Positions 42,827 to 54,673 are shown, counted from the stretch's first letter. The stretch: DNA of 64,000 bases from Candidimonas sp. (GCA_004297945.1 SCRC01000046.1:1-64000), one strand, 5' to 3'. Numbers and translations: made by a program. Notes: generated by a model from the sequence alone, not told the origin.

Positions 42827-43055
42827 GCGTCGTGGCCCCTTAAGGCGGATCGGGCTCTGACGTGCACGGTCATGGCTGCGCCATGACTTCCCACGCGCAC
42901 GACCAGGTTCGGGGCGGCGTGCGAACTCGTGGGGCGAATAGCCCACTGGGCTATTCGCAAGCTCCCACTCGAACAGCGCACGCCTTGCATCCCCGAAGCC
43001 GGCCCTGTGCGAGGCGTGCCCGAATCGCCCGCCCCGCCTTAAGGGGCCACGACGC
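42827..43055. repeat. 229-bp nested imperfect palindrome
   Basis: 22-bp perfect outer arms gcgtcgtggccccttaaggcgg (42827-42848) / ccgccttaaggggccacgacgc (43034-43055); apex gcgaatagccca-c-tgggctattcgc (42934-42958). Confidence 0.9.
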
Positions 43056-43089
43056 TCGTGTAGTCGATATTTGTATGATCGTTGTTTAC

Positions 43090-43185
43090 GTAGCGGCAGC
43101 CCTTGTGGCTGCCATTGCTGCCATTGATCGAGAGCCAAGGCGATATTTATAGAACACCGATGGCACCCACAAGGGGTGCCGCTAC
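43090..43185. repeat. REP-like inverted pair H (+,-)
   Basis: gtagc-ggcagcc-cttgt-ggctgcc 43090-43113; ggcaccc-acaag-gggtgcc-gctac 43162-43185. Confidence 0.93.
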
Positions 43186-43195
43186 ATGATTTTCC

Positions 43196-43242
43196 GCACC
43201 TGCACCTGCACCTGCACCTGCACCCGCAAACGTTGCCGCTAC
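43196..43242. repeat. Hexanucleotide repeat (GCACCT)4 adjoining a degenerate REP copy
   Basis: gcacct x4 43196-43219, gcaccc 43220-43225; minus strand GTAGCGGCAACGTTTGCGGGTGC 43220-43242. Confidence 0.8.
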
Positions 43243-44339
43243 GGTATATGCTTGCCGGCGCTTCCGATTATTTCGTTTATGCCACACAGCAGTTTTCTGA
43301 CCGGGGCGGGGAGGGCTGCGCCGGGCAGGTCTTCGACGGCTACCCAGGCTTGTTCCGGGCTGGGTTCGGCCACGCGGGTGAGTGGGCCGCGCAGGTACCA
43401 GGGCTCTATATGCAGCTTGAAGTGTGAAAAGACGTGCAGCAGGGAGGCCATCTTTTGGCCTTGTTCAATATCGGCGCCCAAGCCCAGACAAGCGTCTGCC
43501 AGGGCGTGTTGGTCGTCGTATTGCGGCAAGCTCCATAGGCCTCCCCATATACCACGAGAGGGGCGATGTTCGAGCAGTATCTTCCCATTTTGCTCCAGGA
43601 TCAGCATTTTGCACTGGCGCTCGCGACCTGCCTTTTTTGGTTTGGGCGTTGGCAGTTCGTGTTGTCGGGATTCAAGCCGTGCGTAGCACCAGGTGTTGAG
43701 CGGGCATTGCTCACAGGACGGGCGGCTGCGGGTGCAGCAGCCCGATCCCAGATCCATCAGGCCTTGCGTATAGGCGGCCATATCCAGCTTTGGGTCGGCC
43801 GCGTCCAGCACGCTCTGGGCGCAGTCCCAGAGCTCGATCTCGACGGCGCGCGAGGCGGGATTGCCGTACAGGCCGAAGTAGCGCGTGAATACGCGCTTGA
43901 CGTTGCCGTCCATGATGGCCTGGCGCTCGCCATAGGCGAAGGCGGCGATGGCCGCTGCCGTTGAACGTCCTATGCCTGGAAGTTGCTGGAGGTCGCAGAC
44001 CTCGCGCGGGAATTGGCCACCCCATTGCTCGGCGACCTGTTGCGCGCAGCGGTGTAGGTTGCGGGCGCGGGCGTAGTAGCCCAAACCTGCCCAATAAGGC
44101 ATTACCTCGTCCTGTGTCGCGTGAGCCAGGGCCTGTAGTGTTGGAAAGCGCGCCAGGAATCGCTGGTAGTAGTTGATGACGGTGCTGACCTGGGTTTGCT
44201 GCAGCATGATTTCCGACAGCCATATCGGGTAGGGGTCGCGGCTTGTCTGCCAGGGCAGGTCGTGGCGTCCGGCCTGTTGTTGCCAATGAACAATGGCTGC
44301 GGCAAAGTCTTCAAGGGCGGGGTGCGCATTGGCCAGCAT
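43239..44339 (-). CDS. mutY: A/G-specific adenine glycosylase
   Basis: LPWQTSRDPYPIWLSEIMLQQTQVSTVINYYQRF; CX6CX2CX5C cluster; C-terminal NUDIX-like domain. Confidence 0.95.
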   Translation of the reverse strand: MLANAHPALEDFAAAIVHWQQQAGRHDLPWQTSRDPYPIWLSEIMLQQTQVSTVINYYQRFLARFPTLQALAHATQDEVMPYWAGLGYYARARNLHRCAQQVAEQWGGQFPREVCDLQQLPGIGRSTAAAIAAFAYGERQAIMDGNVKRVFTRYFGLYGNPASRAVEIELWDCAQSVLDAADPKLDMAAYTQGLMDLGSGCCTRSRPSCEQCPLNTWCYARLESRQHELPTPKPKKAGRERQCKMLILEQNGKILLEHRPSRGIWGGLWSLPQYDDQHALADACLGLGADIEQGQKMASLLHVFSHFKLHIEPWYLRGPLTRVAEPSPEQAWVAVEDLPGAALPAPVRKLLCGINEIIGSAGKHIP

Positions 44340-45247
44340 TAGAAACGCGTGCTGCGGGTGACGGACCAGCGTGCCGAAAGCGCTCCCAGTATGGCTACTA
44401 AAACAACGGCCAGCGCCAGGCTGACGCTATCGGGCAGGTGCAGAGATACGCTGGCGCCGTAGCTTTGCGCCAGATGGGCCAACGCTGCATTAAGCGGAAT
44501 AAGGGCCAAGGCGCAAAGCAGTATGGCAAGCAGGCTGGCCAGCACCCCGGTAAGAGCGCCCAGATATAGAAAAGGCCGCCTTACAAAGGATTCGGTTGCG
44601 CCCACCAGTCGCGCAACCCCGATTTCCTCGCGCTGGGTAAGTGCCTGCATACGCACCGTATTGAATACTGTGGACAGCACAACCAGCGCGACGCCTATTG
44701 CGAGCAAGCCCAGGCCGATGCGCCCGAATTGGAGCAATGCTTCCAGTCGTCGCACCCAGGCGCTGTCGAGTTGCACGGCGTCGACTTGCGGCCATTGGCG
44801 CCATTCTTGTGCGAGCGAGTTGGCATGCTGGGCCAAATCGACGCCGTTTTTGAGGGTAACGACAATGGCGTCGGGCAAAGGATTGTCGGGCAGTACCGCC
44901 AGAGCATCAGCCCAGGTGGGATTTGCCTTCAGGGCTTGCAAGGCTTGCTGGCGTGGCGCCAGGCGCACGGCGTTCACATCGCCGCTGTATCCGGTCTGCA
45001 GGCGATCCTGTATTTTTTTAACGGCGTCGGCCGAGGTCTTGAGCTTGAGAAAAAGCGTAATTTCGGGGGACACGGAGACTTGCCGGGCAAGTGGCTGCGC
45101 GGAAATCAGCGCGGAAGCGCCAATGATAGGCAGAGTGAGGGTCAGTGCGATAACCAGCAGATTCGAAAGCGATGAAAAGGGTTGTTGCAGCAGGCGGCGG
45201 GCGGCTATCCGCAACGCGTAGCGGTGTTGTCGCAGCCACCGGTTCAT
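44339..45247 (-). CDS. ftsX: Cell division protein FtsX
   Basis: Four-TM permease overlapping ftsE; QREEIGVARLVGATESFVRRPFLYLG. Confidence 0.93.
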   Translation of the reverse strand: MNRWLRQHRYALRIAARRLLQQPFSSLSNLLVIALTLTLPIIGASALISAQPLARQVSVSPEITLFLKLKTSADAVKKIQDRLQTGYSGDVNAVRLAPRQQALQALKANPTWADALAVLPDNPLPDAIVVTLKNGVDLAQHANSLAQEWRQWPQVDAVQLDSAWVRRLEALLQFGRIGLGLLAIGVALVVLSTVFNTVRMQALTQREEIGVARLVGATESFVRRPFLYLGALTGVLASLLAILLCALALIPLNAALAHLAQSYGASVSLHLPDSVSLALAVVLVAILGALSARWSVTRSTRF

Positions 45248-45915
45248 GGTTGTACCCCCCGCAGGTCGGAAAATTTGCCCTGGTCGATGCGCAGCGTGCG
45301 CGCCGCGTATGCGGCCATCAGCGACCGGTCGTGCGAAGCGATCAGGGTGGTGACTCCTACACGGTTGAAATCGCGAAACACCTCCATAATACGGCGCGCG
45401 CTTTCCTGATCGAGATTGGCGGTGGGTTCGTCAACGATAAGGATGGCGGGGCGGTTGACGATTGCACGGGCGATGGCCAGGCGCTGCTGCTCGCCGCCTG
45501 ACATTTCGATGGGGTTGAGGCTCTCTTTGCCCGCCAGGCCAACCTTTTCCATGGCCGCGCGGGCACGAGTCGCTGCCAGGCTGCTCTCCAGGCCGGCCAC
45601 GGTAAGCGGCAGCAAGACATTATTGATGGCGTTGCGGTCGTATAGCAGGTGGGTGTCCTGCAAAATAATGCCAACGGCGCGGCGTAAATAGGGCCGCGCG
45701 CGCGCCGGCATTTTATCGACGCGATGGCCGTTGACGTGCACCGAGCCACGGCTGGGGGGCTCGAGCCCGCCTATGAGTTTGAGCAGGGTTGACTTGCCGG
45801 CTCCCGATGGCCCCGATACAAACACGAACTCGCCCGGTTCGACGCGGAAGTTAAGATCGGCCAGGATGTTGCGGCCGCGTCCGTAGGACTTAAATACGTG
45901 CTGGAATTCAATCAT
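45244..45915 (-). CDS. ftsE: Cell division ATP-binding protein FtsE
   Basis: MIEFQHVFKSYGRGRNILADLNFRVEPGEFVFVSGPSGAGKSTLLKLI; MSGGEQQRLAIARAIVNRPAILIVDEPTANLD. Confidence 0.95.
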   Translation of the reverse strand: MIEFQHVFKSYGRGRNILADLNFRVEPGEFVFVSGPSGAGKSTLLKLIGGLEPPSRGSVHVNGHRVDKMPARARPYLRRAVGIILQDTHLLYDRNAINNVLLPLTVAGLESSLAATRARAAMEKVGLAGKESLNPIEMSGGEQQRLAIARAIVNRPAILIVDEPTANLDQESARRIMEVFRDFNRVGVTTLIASHDRSLMAAYAARTLRIDQGKFSDLRGVQP

Positions 45916-46002
45916 GATGGGTGCCGAGTTGCGCTCCCTAATAATAACCATTAGCCCTTAGAATATGCAAAGCGCCGTAAGACTTGATCAAAACTCGAAT
46001 CC

Positions 46003-47104
46003 ATGACGATAAAGAAAACTCCATCTCCCACGCGTCGGCGCCTGTCATGGTACGACCCGTCCCTGCGGTCATGGATTTATCAAGGTCTGATATTGGCTGT
46101 GGTGGGTTTTGTTGTCTGGTATCTGGTGTCCAATACCTTGCACAACTTGTCGACGCGTAATATTGCCACGGGGTTTGGTTTTTTGCATCGCGAGGCCGGC
46201 TTTGCCATAGGCGAGTCGGCAATTGCCTACACGCCAGCCGATACTTACGGGCGGGCCATTATGGTGGGCCTGCTCAATACGCTCAAGGTGTCGGTGATGG
46301 GCGTTGTGGCGGCCACCTTGTTCGGGACGATTCTGGGCCACTGGGCCCGAAAGCGGCAGGACGCCACTGGCCGGGTTCTTCCCCTGGGGCGTATCGCCAT
46401 GCTCCTGTTGATTGGCTTGCCGGTTCTGGGCTGGTTGGTTAGCGGTGCGAGCCTGGCCATTGATATGCCGTACCTGAAAGGGCTCAATTTTACAGGGGGC
46501 ATGACGCTTAGCCCCGAATTTGCGGCCTTGCTCGCGGGCCTGGTTCTGTATATGTCGGCATTTGTGGCCGAGGTGGTGCGCTCGGGCATCCAGGCGGTTG
46601 ACCGGGGGCAGTGGGAGGCCGCTGGCCCGCTTGTTTGACTCGCCGCTAAACATTGTGCTGACCGTGCTGATCGTCTGGATGCTGCTGATGTTTTTGCCAG
46701 GCGCCTTCGAGTGGCTATTCGTCAAGGCAAACTATACCGCTTCCAATGCCCAGGAATGCCGGGCTTCAAGCGGCGCGTGCTGGGCGTTTATTGCGGCAAA
46801 ACACCGACTCATTCTGTTTGGCACTTACCCTTACGAGCAGCAATGGCGCCCGTTGCTGGCCACGATTGTCCTGATTGCAGTGATTATATGCAGTTGCCTG
46901 CGACGATTCTGGCGGCCGGCCCTGGGCCTGATCTGGGTTGTCGCCCTCGGGGCCGTCGCGGTTTTGATGTGGGGCGGCGTGGCGCGGGTTCGGCGTCGAG
47001 GCCTACCTGTTCATTGCCTTGATTTACTTTGTATTCTGCTTTTCTATTTCGCGTTATAGCCAGTCGCTGGAGCGGCGCCTGGACGCGGGATACCAACGCT
47101 GAGG
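46003..47104 (+). pseudogene. Degraded AapQ-AapM amino-acid ABC permease region with several internal deletions/frameshifts
   Basis: AapQ-like N-terminus (46003-) then HWARKRQDATGR...YMSAFVAEVVRSGIQAVDRGQWEAA; out-of-frame junction to AapM-like RLFDSPLNIVLTVLIVWMLL...ECRASSGACWAFI; second out-of-frame junction to FGVEAYLFIALIYFVFCFSISRYSQSLERRL*. Confidence 0.8.
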
Positions 47105-47114
47105 GAGTCGCAGC

Positions 47115-47297
47115 ATGTCTCGTGCCGTCATTCGCCTTGAAGATGTCAACAAATGGTATGGCCAGTTTCATGTGCTGCGTCATATCAATCTGGCGGTATC
47201 GCAGGGCGAGATCATTGAGCAGAACACGCCCGACAGGTTTTTCGATGCACCCGAAAATGAACGGACCCGTCTTTTTCTAAGCCAGGTTCTTCATTGA
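47115..47297 (+). pseudogene. Internally deleted AapP ABC ATPase (N- and C-terminal ends fused in frame)
   Basis: MSRAVIRLEDVNKWYGQFHVLRHINLAVSQGE directly joined to IIEQNTPDRFFDAPENERTRLFLSQVLH; Walker A/B and signature motifs missing. Confidence 0.85.
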
Positions 47298-47396
47298 ACG
47301 GAGCAAGTTGCGCGTGGAAGGTCTGAGACGTCCGGCAAAACTCGCGTTAGTATTGGGGTTTTGTCATTTACTTGGTCTTTAGCGGGAGTACCCTTC

Positions 47397-48401
47397 ATGT
47401 TGTCCAGCCTCAAATCGTGGCCTGCAACCATTGCCGCCAGCGCGCTTGCCTGTTTGGCGTTTATAAGCGCGGCGCCGGCTGTCGCGGCGGATTTTCCTAC
47501 CCATTCTCTGCAATTCATTGTTCCGTATTCGCCTGGTGGGCCGCTCGATACGATGTCGCGGTTACTCGCCCAGAAGGTGCAAGCCGAACTCGGTCAAACG
47601 GTGGTGGTTGAAAACCACCCCGGCGCGGGCGGCAATATTGGGGCCGCCCTGGCAGCCAAGGCTAAACCCGATGGCTACACGCTGGTGATGGGCGCGGTGG
47701 CTATCAATGCGATCAACCCCTGGTTGTATCCTCATTTGCCTTTCGACCCGGTAAAGAGCTTTGCGCCCGTAACCTTGGTTGCGTCCGTACCCAATGTGCT
47801 GATCGTCAACAATGCGTTTGCCAAGGCGCATGACATCGATTCGGTGTCAGACCTGGCCGCGTATGCCAAGAGCCATCCGGGCAAACTCAATTTTGCCTCT
47901 GGAGGCAATGGCAGCGCCGGCCACCTGGCGGGAGCCCTGTTCAATGTGCGCATGGGCATCGATACCGTACATATTCCGTATCAGGGCGCGTCACCCGCCA
48001 AGCTGGCGTTGTTGGCGGGCCAAGCCGACTTCATGTTTGACAACCTGGCATCGGCCTCCGGCCTGATCACCGACGGAAAAGTAAAGGCGCTGGCTGTCAC
48101 TACAACGCAACGTTCGTCTATTTTCCCCAAGTTGCCCACCATGGAGCAAGCGGGTGTGAAAGATTTTGATCTGGGCACCTGGTTTGGCGTATTTGCCACG
48201 GGGGGTACACCCAAGGCGATTATCGACCGCCTGAATAAAGCCTATACCAAGGCGCTCGAGGATCCGGTAGTGCGTAAAAATCTGCTGATCATGGGGTCGG
48301 ACGCCAAACCTACTACGCCCGAGGCCTTTGCTGCACTCGTCAAGCACGATTTGGCCAAGTACAAGGAGATTGTGAAGGTGTCGGGTGCCAAGCTTTTTTA
48401 A
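47397..48401 (+). CDS. Bug-family (tripartite tricarboxylate) extracytoplasmic binding protein
   Basis: Signal peptide; FIVPYSPGGPLDTMSRLLAQKVQAELGQTVVVENHPGAGGNIGAALAAKAKPDGYTLVMG. Confidence 0.94.
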   Translation: MLSSLKSWPATIAASALACLAFISAAPAVAADFPTHSLQFIVPYSPGGPLDTMSRLLAQKVQAELGQTVVVENHPGAGGNIGAALAAKAKPDGYTLVMGAVAINAINPWLYPHLPFDPVKSFAPVTLVASVPNVLIVNNAFAKAHDIDSVSDLAAYAKSHPGKLNFASGGNGSAGHLAGALFNVRMGIDTVHIPYQGASPAKLALLAGQADFMFDNLASASGLITDGKVKALAVTTTQRSSIFPKLPTMEQAGVKDFDLGTWFGVFATGGTPKAIIDRLNKAYTKALEDPVVRKNLLIMGSDAKPTTPEAFAALVKHDLAKYKEIVKVSGAKLF

Positions 48402-48528
48402 ACGTGGGCTTGAATGATGTAAAGTGTCAAGCTCGGTCAATTGCAAAAAAAACGCAACGCCTGCGCGTATGCTGTTTTGCTAACATAATGACAGCCTCTT
48501 GGGCGAGAGGCTGTAAAAGGAGAAGCAA

Positions 48529-49191
48529 ATGAATCTATCTATTCGTGTTAGTCGGACTGCGGCTTGTATTGCGGTGGTTGCGTTGATGGGGGGATGCGCC
48601 CAGATGAACGGCATGAGCACTGGTGGCAAAACGGCCGTTGGTGCGGGCGCCGGCGCGGCTATCGGAGCCGGATTGGGCGCCCTCATCGGCAATACCGGAG
48701 CTTCTGCGTTAATTGGCGCCGGCGTAGGTGCAGTGGCGGGCGGCATCGTTGGCTACAACTGGGCAGGTGTTAAAAACGACGTGCAAAAATCGGGGGCGAA
48801 AAATCTGGGAATCGACGTTACTGAGCAGCCCGACGGCACTCTGAAAGTCAATATCCCCAGCAATGTTTCCTTTGATACGGGCCGCTATACCCTCAAGCCG
48901 GCATTGCTGCCTGTGCTCGACAGCGTCGCGCGCGCGCTGGTCCAGCACCCCGAGTTGCGAGCCAAGTCGGTTGGCTATACCGATAGCACAGGTTCGGCCG
49001 CTATCAATCAGACCTTGTCTGTCAATCGTGCACAAAGCGTGATCAACTATCTCTCGCAGCAGGGTGTGGGCGCTGGCAGGATGTCCGCAGAGGGCCGTGG
49101 AGCAAGCAACCCGATCGGCGACAACAACACCGTTGCCGGCCGTGCGTTGAACCGTCGTGTCGAGCTGTATTTGTACGCGGTCAAGCAATAG
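48529..49191 (+). CDS. OmpA-family lipoprotein with glycine-zipper domain
   Basis: VVALMGGCAQMN lipobox; GAGAGAAIGAGLGALIG; C-terminal OmpA-like domain. Confidence 0.9.
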   Translation: MNLSIRVSRTAACIAVVALMGGCAQMNGMSTGGKTAVGAGAGAAIGAGLGALIGNTGASALIGAGVGAVAGGIVGYNWAGVKNDVQKSGAKNLGIDVTEQPDGTLKVNIPSNVSFDTGRYTLKPALLPVLDSVARALVQHPELRAKSVGYTDSTGSAAINQTLSVNRAQSVINYLSQQGVGAGRMSAEGRGASNPIGDNNTVAGRALNRRVELYLYAVKQ

Positions 49192-49252
49192 GCTTTAGTG
49201 GAAATGAATTCGGGCCGCTGATCGCGGCCCGAATTCATTGTTGCGTCGTGCT

Positions 49253-51306
<2,054 letters not shown>

Positions 51307-51352
51307 TTAGTATACGGTGTATATGCCAAACCTGTCTGCGGCTGCCGCCCTC

Positions 51353-51745
51353 TTACTTATGTGACAACGATACGATCAGCGCCGCCACTGTACGTTCGAT
51401 CACGGCCTTGTCTTTGCTTGAGAGCAATTGGTAGGCTTCGTGGGAAATGGTTTTGAACGGCCACAATGCGTTTGCTTGGACATGACCCGAATCGGCCAGT
51501 TGATTGCCAGCTGGAGGCGGGGCCGACATGGTTGCAGGCTCCATCTCGCCCACGCCCTGGCCAAGCCACAGCACGTTTACTCGTAGCGCCTCGGCCAGCC
51601 TGAAGATCCCTTTGGATTCTTGGCGGGTGCCGCTTTCATAATTGGCTATTGCCCCTTGCGAAAGGCGGCTAGCCCGGGCAAGCTGGGCTTGGGTAAGTTT
51701 ACGTAGGTTGCGCGCGTATTGAAGGCGCTCGGAAAATTTCTTCAC
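51353..51745 (-). CDS. XRE-family (CI-like) HTH regulator
   Basis: SERLQYARNLRKLTQAQLARASRLSQGAIANYESGTRQESKGIFRLAEALRVNVLWL; GTG start. Confidence 0.87.
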   Translation of the reverse strand: MKKFSERLQYARNLRKLTQAQLARASRLSQGAIANYESGTRQESKGIFRLAEALRVNVLWLGQGVGEMEPATMSAPPPAGNQLADSGHVQANALWPFKTISHEAYQLLSSKDKAVIERTVAALIVSLSHK

Positions 51746-51806
51746 ATTTGTGATTGAAGAAGGTTATTCAATCACGTTGGTAATAATACTAATCACGAAT
51801 GTGATT
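51740..51806. promoter_or_regulatory. Three AATCACNNNNGTGATT-like operator sites
   Basis: cttcacatttgtgatt (51740-51755), aatcacgttggtaata (51770-51785), aatcacgaatgtgatt (51791-51806). Confidence 0.65.
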
Positions 51807-51911
51807 ATTTAATGTAAATTGGCATGACTCTATTTCCACGCTGACTCCGCGTCGATGTGATGGCAGTCAGTGTGATCTTGATCCGATCCTCTTCCAAAAC
51901 AAGATTGTGCC

Positions 51912-52646
51912 ATGCGCATACGACCTTTGATCTTGCTATTTACGCCCGGCCCGGATGCGGGCCCGATGGCGTTGTTGCGGGGTGATCACGCGACGCTGCT
52001 AAGGGCGCAAGGCTTCGAGCTCGATATCTGCCGCGATCTGAACAGCACCGTCGAGCAGGCCCGTCGCATAGCGCCCGATCTGCTTGTGCTGGCCGGGCCT
52101 CTGGCCGATAACTGCCTGGCGGCAAGTTATATGCGAGCGCTACAGCCGAGGCTTAAAGTTCTGGCGCTGCTGGATTCGCAAGATGAATCTGCTTTGCTTC
52201 AGATACTGCGCAGCGGCGCCGACATGTATGGGCCGCTACGCGCATCGCCGGAGCTGCTACTGGCGTTGACACTTGGCTTGTGCCGGCAACCGGGCGTGCC
52301 TGAAAGGTCGCCGGCCGATATCTCGTCTGCCGCCTGGGCCTTGGTCGATCGGGGCTGGGTGTTGTCCAGCCCCGATGGCAATTGCGTGGACCTGACCACC
52401 GGCGAGCGGGCATTTTTGCAGGCGCTATTTCTGGCGCCCGGCCTGCGAGCGCGACGAGCCGATTTGATGAACGCAATCGATATCAGTTATGCGTCCTCGA
52501 CCCTGCCGGGCAAGGAAACCCGGCTGGGTGTTCTGGTGAGCCGCATGCGCCGCAAATTTCAGGCACGCGGCGTGGCCTTGCCGCTGAGGGCCATTCATGG
52601 CTTTGGATATATGTTTGCGGCAAGGGTACGGCCCGCAACCACCTGA
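51912..52646 (+). CDS. OmpR-type winged-helix regulator with degenerate receiver domain
   Basis: C-terminal LGVLVSRMRRKFQARGVALPLRAIHGFGYMF; receiver-like N-terminus with DLLVLAGPLAD where a phospho-acceptor Asp is expected. Confidence 0.75.
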   Translation: MRIRPLILLFTPGPDAGPMALLRGDHATLLRAQGFELDICRDLNSTVEQARRIAPDLLVLAGPLADNCLAASYMRALQPRLKVLALLDSQDESALLQILRSGADMYGPLRASPELLLALTLGLCRQPGVPERSPADISSAAWALVDRGWVLSSPDGNCVDLTTGERAFLQALFLAPGLRARRADLMNAIDISYASSTLPGKETRLGVLVSRMRRKFQARGVALPLRAIHGFGYMFAARVRPATT

Positions 52647-52662
52647 CCGCTTGCCAGCAGCG

Positions 52663-53913
52663 TTATTGGTAGCGGTGCACCGATAAATCGTCGCAGCGTA
52701 TGGCGCCCGGGCGCCCCGAGACGATATCCGATAGCAGTTGGCCGCTGCCGCAGGCCATGGTCCACCCCAGCGTGCCGTGGCCCGTATTCAGAAACAGGTT
52801 GCCGATTTCGGTGGCGCCGACAATGGGTGTGCTGTCGGGGGTTTTTGGCCGCAAGCCCGTCCAGAATGAAACGCTGCTGGCTTGGTAGCTGCCTGGGAAA
52901 AGATCGTTTAGCACCATTTCCAGTGTGCCTCGTCTTTTCGGGTTCAGCGATTTATTGAATCCGACAATTTCGGCCATGCCGCCGACGCGAATGCGTTGAT
53001 CAAAACGGGTAATCGCAATTTTGTAGGTTTCGTCCAGCAGCGTGGAGACGGGCGCTGCTGCTTCGTTGGCGACCGGCACTGTGATCGAGTACCCCTTGAG
53101 GGGATAAACCGGAATTTTGACCAGGCTTTTCAATAGAGTCGTGGAATAAGCACCCAAAGCGACGACATAGGCATCGGCGTGCAGCGTTTCATGAGTGCAT
53201 TGCACCCCGCTAATGGAGTTGCCGCTGCGTTCGACGCGCTGGATATCGACACCGTAGCGGAATTCAACGCCGAGGTCTTTGGCCAGAGCCGCCAGCCGCG
53301 TCGTAAAAAGCTGACAATCACCGGTTTCGTCATCAGGTAGTCGCAGCCCCCCCACCAGTTTGTCCTGGCTTGCCGACAGACCGGGCTCGATGCGCACCAG
53401 GTCTTGCCGCGACAGCTCTTCATAGGCGACGCCCGCTTCACGCAGCACCCGCACATCTCGCGCCACGGCGTCTACCTGATGCTGGTTGCGAAAGACCTGC
53501 AGCGTGCCTCGTTGCCGCCCTTCGTACTGGATGCCGGTTTGTTCGCGCAGCGCCCGCAGGCATTCCCGGCTGTATTCCGCTAAGCGCACCAGCCGTTCTT
53601 TGTTTGTGGCGTATCGTGCAGCAGTGCAGTTGCGCCACATTTCAAATATCCAGCGCAACTGAAAAAGCGAGCCATCGGGACGGATCGATAAGGGGGGATG
53701 CTCTGCAAACATCCATTTCAGCGCTTTGAGCGGGACGCCGGGCGCGGCCCAAGGGGAGGAGTAGCCGTAGGAAACCTGCCCTGCGTTAGCGAAGCTGGTT
53801 TCCAAGGCCGGGCTGGCTTCGCGTTCCAGAACAGTTACCTCGTGGCCTTGCCTGGCCAGATAATAAGCGCTGGTAACGCCGATGACTCCGGCGCCTAACA
53901 CAAGTATTTTCAT
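52663..53913 (-). CDS. dadA: D-amino acid dehydrogenase small subunit
   Basis: [61 protein letters not shown]. Confidence 0.96.
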   Translation of the reverse strand: MKILVLGAGVIGVTSAYYLARQGHEVTVLEREASPALETSFANAGQVSYGYSSPWAAPGVPLKALKWMFAEHPPLSIRPDGSLFQLRWIFEMWRNCTAARYATNKERLVRLAEYSRECLRALREQTGIQYEGRQRGTLQVFRNQHQVDAVARDVRVLREAGVAYEELSRQDLVRIEPGLSASQDKLVGGLRLPDDETGDCQLFTTRLAALAKDLGVEFRYGVDIQRVERSGNSISGVQCTHETLHADAYVVALGAYSTTLLKSLVKIPVYPLKGYSITVPVANEAAAPVSTLLDETYKIAITRFDQRIRVGGMAEIVGFNKSLNPKRRGTLEMVLNDLFPGSYQASSVSFWTGLRPKTPDSTPIVGATEIGNLFLNTGHGTLGWTMACGSGQLLSDIVSGRPGAIRCDDLSVHRYQ

Positions 53914-54060
53914 TGTCCGAGATAAGTAATGGATTAATTTTTGTTATTCTAGTGGACATTAAGTAGTTATATTTACTGAATAAATAGAATATATAGTTGT
54001 TATTGCCAGGTACGTTACCGCCGGGTGTTCGGGCGAACCCCGGCTTATTGGAGCCACGTC

Positions 54061-54549
54061 TTGAGAGTACAGCGTTATCCCGTTCATGCGCTAGATCGGC
54101 TGGATCGGCACATCCTCGATCTGTTGCAGCGCGATGGCCGCATGTCCATGACTGAGTTGGCCGAGGCCGTGGGTTTGACGGTCACGCCGTGCATTGAACG
54201 GGTCAAGAGGCTAGAGCGCGATGGGGTGATTACGGGTTATCACGCCCATGTTTCGCCCGTTGCGCTCGACGCGGGCTTGCTGGTATTTGTCGAGATTTCC
54301 ATGTCCAGCAAGTCCGACCGCACCTTCGACGATTTTCGGCGCGAGGTGCTTTGCATCCCTCATGTACTGGAATGCCATCTGGTATCGGGCGATTTCGACT
54401 ATCTGTTGAAAGCGCGCATCAAGGAAATTGGCCAGTACCGGACGCTGTTGGGGGATATCTTGCTACGCCTGCCGGGGGTGACCCAGACCAAAAGTTGCGT
54501 GGTCATGGAGGAAATCAAGGAGACGCTATTTATCGCCGCGCAGAAATAG
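54061..54549 (+). CDS. Lrp/AsnC-family regulator
   Basis: LDRLDRHILDLLQRDGRMSMTELAEAVGLTVTPCIERVKRLERDGVITGYHA; divergent from dadA. Confidence 0.92.
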   Translation: MRVQRYPVHALDRLDRHILDLLQRDGRMSMTELAEAVGLTVTPCIERVKRLERDGVITGYHAHVSPVALDAGLLVFVEISMSSKSDRTFDDFRREVLCIPHVLECHLVSGDFDYLLKARIKEIGQYRTLLGDILLRLPGVTQTKSCVVMEEIKETLFIAAQK

Positions 54550-54553
54550 GCGC

Positions 54554-54673
54554 GTAGCGGCGCCCCCTTTGTTGTAGCGGCAGCCCTGGTGGCTGCCATC
54601 CGGGCCGTCGAAAGTCAAGGCAGCAGGCGCACAGGCGGTTGGCTTATATGGCACCCACAAGGGGTGCCACTAC
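54554..54673. repeat. REP-like cluster I (truncated +, +, -)
   Basis: gtagcggcgccccctttgt 54554-54572; gtagc-ggcagcc-ctggt-ggctgcc 54574-54597; ggcaccc-acaag-gggtgcc-actac 54650-54673. Confidence 0.88.
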
